Shown here: positions 5,933-9,099 of the stretch, in pieces
Layout: each line of letters starts with the position of its first letter
Position numbering within the stretch: the first letter of the stretch is position 1
Assembly: GCA_937858455.1 (NCBI GenBank)
Contig: CALLYN010000555.1
Span: forward strand, 1 to 9,099
DNA: 9,099 bases
From: an uncultured Kouleothrix sp.
GTDB taxonomy: Bacteria; Chloroflexota; Chloroflexia; Chloroflexales; Roseiflexaceae
Reading direction: 5' to 3'
Translations under genes and position numbers: made by a program
Notes under the pieces: generated by a model
What the model was told of the DNA's origin: nothing
Databases searched by the model: none
The model's input: the letters and a program-made list of their open reading frames with translations, nothing else

Positions 5933-6937
5933 ATGTCGAAGCGCACCATCATCGAGATCGCAGAGCGCGTGGGCGTATCGCCGGCCACTGTTTCGCGCGC
6001 GCTGAACAACGTACCCGGCGTCAGCCCCGACAAGCGCCGCCAGATTGTGGCGGTGGCGAATGAGCTGAACTACCACCCCAACGCGATCGCGCGCAGCTTG
6101 CAGGGCCAGCGCACCAACACCGTCGCGTATGTCGCCGATGTCAGCAATCGGCCTGCGGCCGACCTGCTGTTCAAGGATTTTATCACGGTTCTGGCCGAGC
6201 GCTGCGCGCGCTTCAACCTCGACCTGCTGATCCACCCGGCGACCAACGGCGCGGCCAACCTGGCCGACCTGGCGCGGCTGCTGCGCTCGGGGCGCGCCGA
6301 TGGCTTGATCCTCGCCGACACGCGCCAGCACGACCAGCGGCTGAAGCTGCTGGCCGAGCAGAACCTGAGCTTTATCGCCTTTGGCCGCAGTGCCGTCGAC
6401 GTGCCTTACGCCTATGTCGACGTCGACGGCGAGCTGGGCATCTATACCGCCACGCGCCACCTGATCGAGCGCGGGCATCGCCGGATCGCGTTTTTGGGCA
6501 TGCCGCTCGATTACTCGTACGCGCTGCACCGCCGCGACGGCTACCTGCGAGCCATGCGCGAGTTCGCCCTGCCGGTCGACCCGCAGCACTTCACTGTGGC
6601 GCTCACCAACGAGAGCGAAGCGCGCCTGACCATGGAGCGCCTGCTGGCGCTGCCCGAGCCGCCAACCGCGTTTGTGGCCGCCAGCGATATGCTGGCGATT
6701 TACGCAATGAGCGTGGCCATGAACCACGGGCTGCTGGCCGGCCGCGACTATGCGATCACCGGCTTCGACGACCTGCCGCTTGCGGCGCATACCGCCCCGC
6801 CGCTCACAACTATGCAGCAGCCGTTCGACCAGGTGTGCGACGAGTTGATTGCGATGTTTCTGCGCGTGCTCGGCAACGAGCCAGGGCCGCGCCAGGTGCT
6901 GCTGCCGCCACAGCTGATCGTGCGGGCGACAGCCTGA
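5933..6937 (+). CDS. LacI-family transcriptional repressor of sugar use
   Basis: The 334-residue protein has the standard LacI length. Residues 5-24 form the helix-turn-helix (IIEIAERVGVSPATVSRALN), and residues 49-58 hold the hinge helix (PNAIARSLQG) whose Leu56 normally pries open a central CpG. Residues 61-334 are the periplasmic-binding-protein-like effector domain, with VDVDGELGIYTATRHLIERG, RRIAFLGMP, VAASDMLAIYAM (Asp252), and ITGFDDLPLAAHTAPPLTTM. The ATG at 5933 matches where the family normally begins. An in-frame ATG at 5915 would add six residues; neither has a strong Shine-Dalgarno. Two operators in its own promoter and one before the downstream glycosidase suggest autorepression and local control. 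The inducer is probably a sugar related to the glycosidase product; its identity is unknown. Confidence 0.95.
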   Translation: MSKRTIIEIAERVGVSPATVSRALNNVPGVSPDKRRQIVAVANELNYHPNAIARSLQGQRTNTVAYVADVSNRPAADLLFKDFITVLAERCARFNLDLLIHPATNGAANLADLARLLRSGRADGLILADTRQHDQRLKLLAEQNLSFIAFGRSAVDVPYAYVDVDGELGIYTATRHLIERGHRRIAFLGMPLDYSYALHRRDGYLRAMREFALPVDPQHFTVALTNESEARLTMERLLALPEPPTAFVAASDMLAIYAMSVAMNHGLLAGRDYAITGFDDLPLAAHTAPPLTTMQQPFDQVCDELIAMFLRVLGNEPGPRQVLLPPQLIVRATA

Positions 6938-6952
6938 CCATAACCTGCGTCG

Positions 6953-6987
6953 TGGGTGGCGTCTCTGATTACGTCACCCATATTTCT
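6953..6987 (+). terminator. Probable intrinsic terminator of lacI
   Basis: TGGGTGGCGT (6953-6962) pairs with ACGTCACCCA (6971-6980) over ten positions with one G-U wobble, around an 8-nt loop, followed by TATTTCT. It starts 16 nt after the lacI stop. The U-tract is short and interrupted, so efficiency is uncertain. Confidence 0.55.
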
Positions 6988-6997
6988 GGCCTCGGAG

Positions 6998-7010
6998 CGC
7001 AAACGTTTAC
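6998..7010 (+). promoter_or_regulatory. LacI-family operator O3 upstream of the glycosidase
   Basis: CGCAAACGTTTAC repeats the 11-nt left and central part of O1/O2 (CGCAAACGTTT), with core AAACGTTT at 7001-7008, about 48 nt before the glycosidase ATG. No convincing -35/-10 pair was found nearby, so the exact promoter position relative to O3 is open. Confidence 0.78.
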
Positions 7011-7056
7011 GTTCATACCATTTCGCAGCAGAAGCTGTGCAGCGGCGAGCGATACC

Positions 7057-9099
7057 ATGATGCAGATTGCGCAACATAGCTTGCAATTTGGCCCGCACCG
7101 CGTGGCGGGCGGCGAGGGCGCCAGGGAAGCGATTCCGTACTTCCTGGCTGGCCGCAAGCTGTACTATGTCGGCCTGGTCGGCGGCGGCATCCAGCCGATC
7201 GGCGCCGAGCACCTGGCTGGCGAGATGGGTGGCATCTGGGCGCACCCGGTCAAGGTGGCCGATGGCCTGACGCTGCAGGTGGCCGAGCCCGGCGAAGAGC
7301 CACCTGCGCCCTCGGCCGTGACGCTGACCGAGGCGCTTTCGCATGTCGAGTGGCGCTATAGCCAGGCCGACCTGGCGGTGCGCCGGCGCGACTTCGTGGC
7401 CGAGGAGCATGCCGCGTTTGTGTCGCTGCTGGCGCTGCGCAACGATGGCACGCGCCCGCGCGCCGGCGAGCTGCGGCTTTCGATATGGCTGAAGTTTCTG
7501 GGCTGCTGGTTTGGCGGCCTGAGTGTCGGCGGCGGCGAGTACTGGCTCGATGGCTCGGCCGTGCTGGGCTACGATCGGCTGTGGCAGGGCCGCTGGGGCG
7601 TGGCCTTTGGCGCCGGCATTGCGCCCACCCACTGCGAGTTTGCCCCGCACGGCCAGGGCCGCGTGGCGACGCTGGTGTACCCGTTCGCGCTGGCGCCGGG
7701 CGAGCAGGCCGCGTGGGAATTTCTGCTGGTCGCCGACCACGAGCGCGGCCACGAGGGCGCGCGGCACCTGCTTGGCCAGCTGGCCGGCACCGGCGAGGCG
7801 CTGCTAGCCGACAAGATCGCGCGCTACGAGCACACCGCCTTCACTGGCGTGGCGCTGGCCACACCCGACCCGGCGGTTGACCGCGCGTTCGCGCTGGCGA
7901 AAGCCAACCTGCAGCTGCTCAGCGCCGACTATGCGCCGAACCTGCCGCCCTACTTCCTGGCTGGCATCCCCGAGTACCCGCAGCTGTTCGGCTGCGACAC
8001 CGAGTACACCGTGCCGGGCGCCGCCGCCGCCGGTTTCGCCGACCTGTGCAAAAGCGCCCTGCTGGCGCTGGCCAACTACGGCGCGCGCGGCTGCGGGCGC
8101 ATCCCCCACGAGATCACGACCAACGGCCGCGTGTTTCACCCCGGCAACACCCAGGAAACGCCGCAGTTCGCGCTGGCCTGCTGGGATTACTTCCGCTGGA
8201 CTGGCGACGAGGCGCTTTTGCGGCTGGCCTACCCGCTGTGCAAGGAAGGCGTCGACGAGTACCTTCCGGCGCTGTGGGGGCCGTCGGGCGGCTTTTATCC
8301 GATCGGCGACGGGGTGGTCGAGCGCCAGGGCATGGGCTCGCGCAAGCTCGACAGCACCTGCTACCTGTTTGGCGCGCTGCGCGCGCTGCGCGACATGGCT
8401 GCGGTGCTGGGGCTGCAGGCCGACGCCGAGCGCTATGCCGGGCGTATGGCCGAGCTGGGCCAGCGCTTCGAGCAGGACTGGTGGCTCGAGGCCGAGGGCA
8501 TGTACGCCGACTCGCTGCATACCGACTTGCAGCCGCAGCTCGACGGCCACTGGACGGTGGTGCTGCCGCTGCAGCTTGGGCTGGCCGATGAAGCCCGCGC
8601 GCGCCGCGCGCTCGAGCGGATCGCCCGCGAGTGGGTGAACGAGTGGGGGCTGGTGCATACCCGCGAGCGCGAGCAGCTGGTGTGGACACTTCCGACGGGT
8701 CTGCTGGCGCTGGCGGCCTTCCGCTACGAGCGTTCCGAGCTGGGGCTGCGGCTGCTGCTGAACATTGCCGAAACCACACTTCATGGCACGCTGGGTGCTT
8801 TCAAAGAATTGATCCCGATTGGTTTGTGTTTTGTGCAGCTATGGTCGGCTGGGCTATATGTACAGGGCGTTGTCGAGGGCCTGCTGGGCCTGCAGCCGCT
8901 GGCGCACCGCCACGAGCTGGCTGTCGCGCCGTGCCTACCGCACGGCTGGCCCTCGGCGCGGCTGGCCGAGCTGCGCATGGGCGCGCACACCCTGACGCTC
9001 GAAGTAGCACCGCAGGGCTTGCAGCTTGAGCACCACGATGGCGCTGAGGCGCTGCGGGTGCGCTACCGCGCGCCGGCGCCGCTGGCGGCGCTGGGCGGG
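7057..9099 (+). CDS. Six-hairpin (alpha/alpha)6 glycosidase, amylo-alpha-1,6-glucosidase-like (3' end outside window)
   Basis: An open frame of 681 residues runs from ATG 7057 (a second ATG follows at once) to the window end. There is no signal peptide, so it is probably cytoplasmic and acts on imported oligosaccharides or storage glucan. Residues 1-250 look like an N-terminal beta-sandwich and about 265-610 like an (alpha/alpha)6 barrel. Segments recalling glycogen-debranching and GH63/GH37-type enzymes are YPQLFGCDTEY (Asp314, candidate acid), HPGNTQETPQFALACWDYF (Glu367), MGSRKLDSTCYLFGALRAL, and GTLGAFKELIPIG (Glu584, candidate base) followed by QLWSAGLY. From about 615 a C-terminal beta domain begins (VAPCLPHGWPSARL). 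The first motif has Cys where debranching relatives usually have Arg (GRD). The exact GH family and bond specificity cannot be fixed by eye. O3 upstream points to control by the adjacent LacI protein. Only a weak GGCGAG precedes the start. Confidence 0.85.
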   Translation, partial: MMQIAQHSLQFGPHRVAGGEGAREAIPYFLAGRKLYYVGLVGGGIQPIGAEHLAGEMGGIWAHPVKVADGLTLQVAEPGEEPPAPSAVTLTEALSHVEWRYSQADLAVRRRDFVAEEHAAFVSLLALRNDGTRPRAGELRLSIWLKFLGCWFGGLSVGGGEYWLDGSAVLGYDRLWQGRWGVAFGAGIAPTHCEFAPHGQGRVATLVYPFALAPGEQAAWEFLLVADHERGHEGARHLLGQLAGTGEALLADKIARYEHTAFTGVALATPDPAVDRAFALAKANLQLLSADYAPNLPPYFLAGIPEYPQLFGCDTEYTVPGAAAAGFADLCKSALLALANYGARGCGRIPHEITTNGRVFHPGNTQETPQFALACWDYFRWTGDEALLRLAYPLCKEGVDEYLPALWGPSGGFYPIGDGVVERQGMGSRKLDSTCYLFGALRALRDMAAVLGLQADAERYAGRMAELGQRFEQDWWLEAEGMYADSLHTDLQPQLDGHWTVVLPLQLGLADEARARRALERIAREWVNEWGLVHTREREQLVWTLPTGLLALAAFRYERSELGLRLLLNIAETTLHGTLGAFKELIPIGLCFVQLWSAGLYVQGVVEGLLGLQPLAHRHELAVAPCLPHGWPSARLAELRMGAHTLTLEVAPQGLQLEHHDGAEALRVRYRAPAPLAALGG

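Noticed and set aside
5741..8784. Long open frames on the minus strand opposite lacI and the glycosidase
   Set aside because: They are His/Gln/Arg/Ala-rich compositional shadows of well-supported plus-strand genes.

Overview
This 9.1 kb window is GC-rich bacterial DNA. Gene content and style point to Chloroflexota, probably the Chloroflexales/Roseiflexales side: a short TPR protein with a long proline-rich linker, a YtcJ-type amidohydrolase, a class A penicillin-binding protein with an 'EDANFYENPG' glycosyltransferase motif, and a LacI-type regulator next to a cytoplasmic six-hairpin glycosidase. The taxonomic call is inference from protein style, not from a marker gene. No RNA genes, CRISPR arrays or transposase genes were found.

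Left block, all on the minus strand, read from high to low coordinates. A hotdog-fold acyl-CoA thioesterase (5550-5074) is followed by a class A penicillin-binding protein (4949-2421) with its own extended -10 promoter and an apparently almost leaderless start. Next comes an amidohydrolase of the YtcJ/family 3 type (2261-624), driven by a clear TTGACA-N17-TACCAT promoter lying in a tandem 11-bp repeat. The last gene is a TPR-like, proline-rich protein (639 to beyond position 1). It overlaps the amidohydrolase stop by 16 bp and is probably translationally coupled to it.

Right block, on the plus strand, divergent from the thioesterase. A LacI-family repressor (5933-6937) is followed by a large (alpha/alpha)6-barrel glycosidase resembling amylo-alpha-1,6-glucosidases (7057 to beyond 9099). 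The lacI promoter is near-consensus (TTGACA-N17-TATGAT). It holds one CG-centred operator inside the spacer and an identical 14-bp operator 30 bp downstream. A third copy of the core lies 49 bp before the glycosidase start, and a probable intrinsic terminator separates the two genes. This reads as a self-repressing sugar regulator that also controls the glycosidase and probably genes beyond the right edge.

The divergent intergenic region (5551-5932) also carries three back-to-back perfect hairpins (5584-5655). They do not look like terminators and are the least explained structure in the window. No wholly new multi-gene system was identified; the most interesting signals are this hairpin cluster, the operator layout and the unusual glycosidase.
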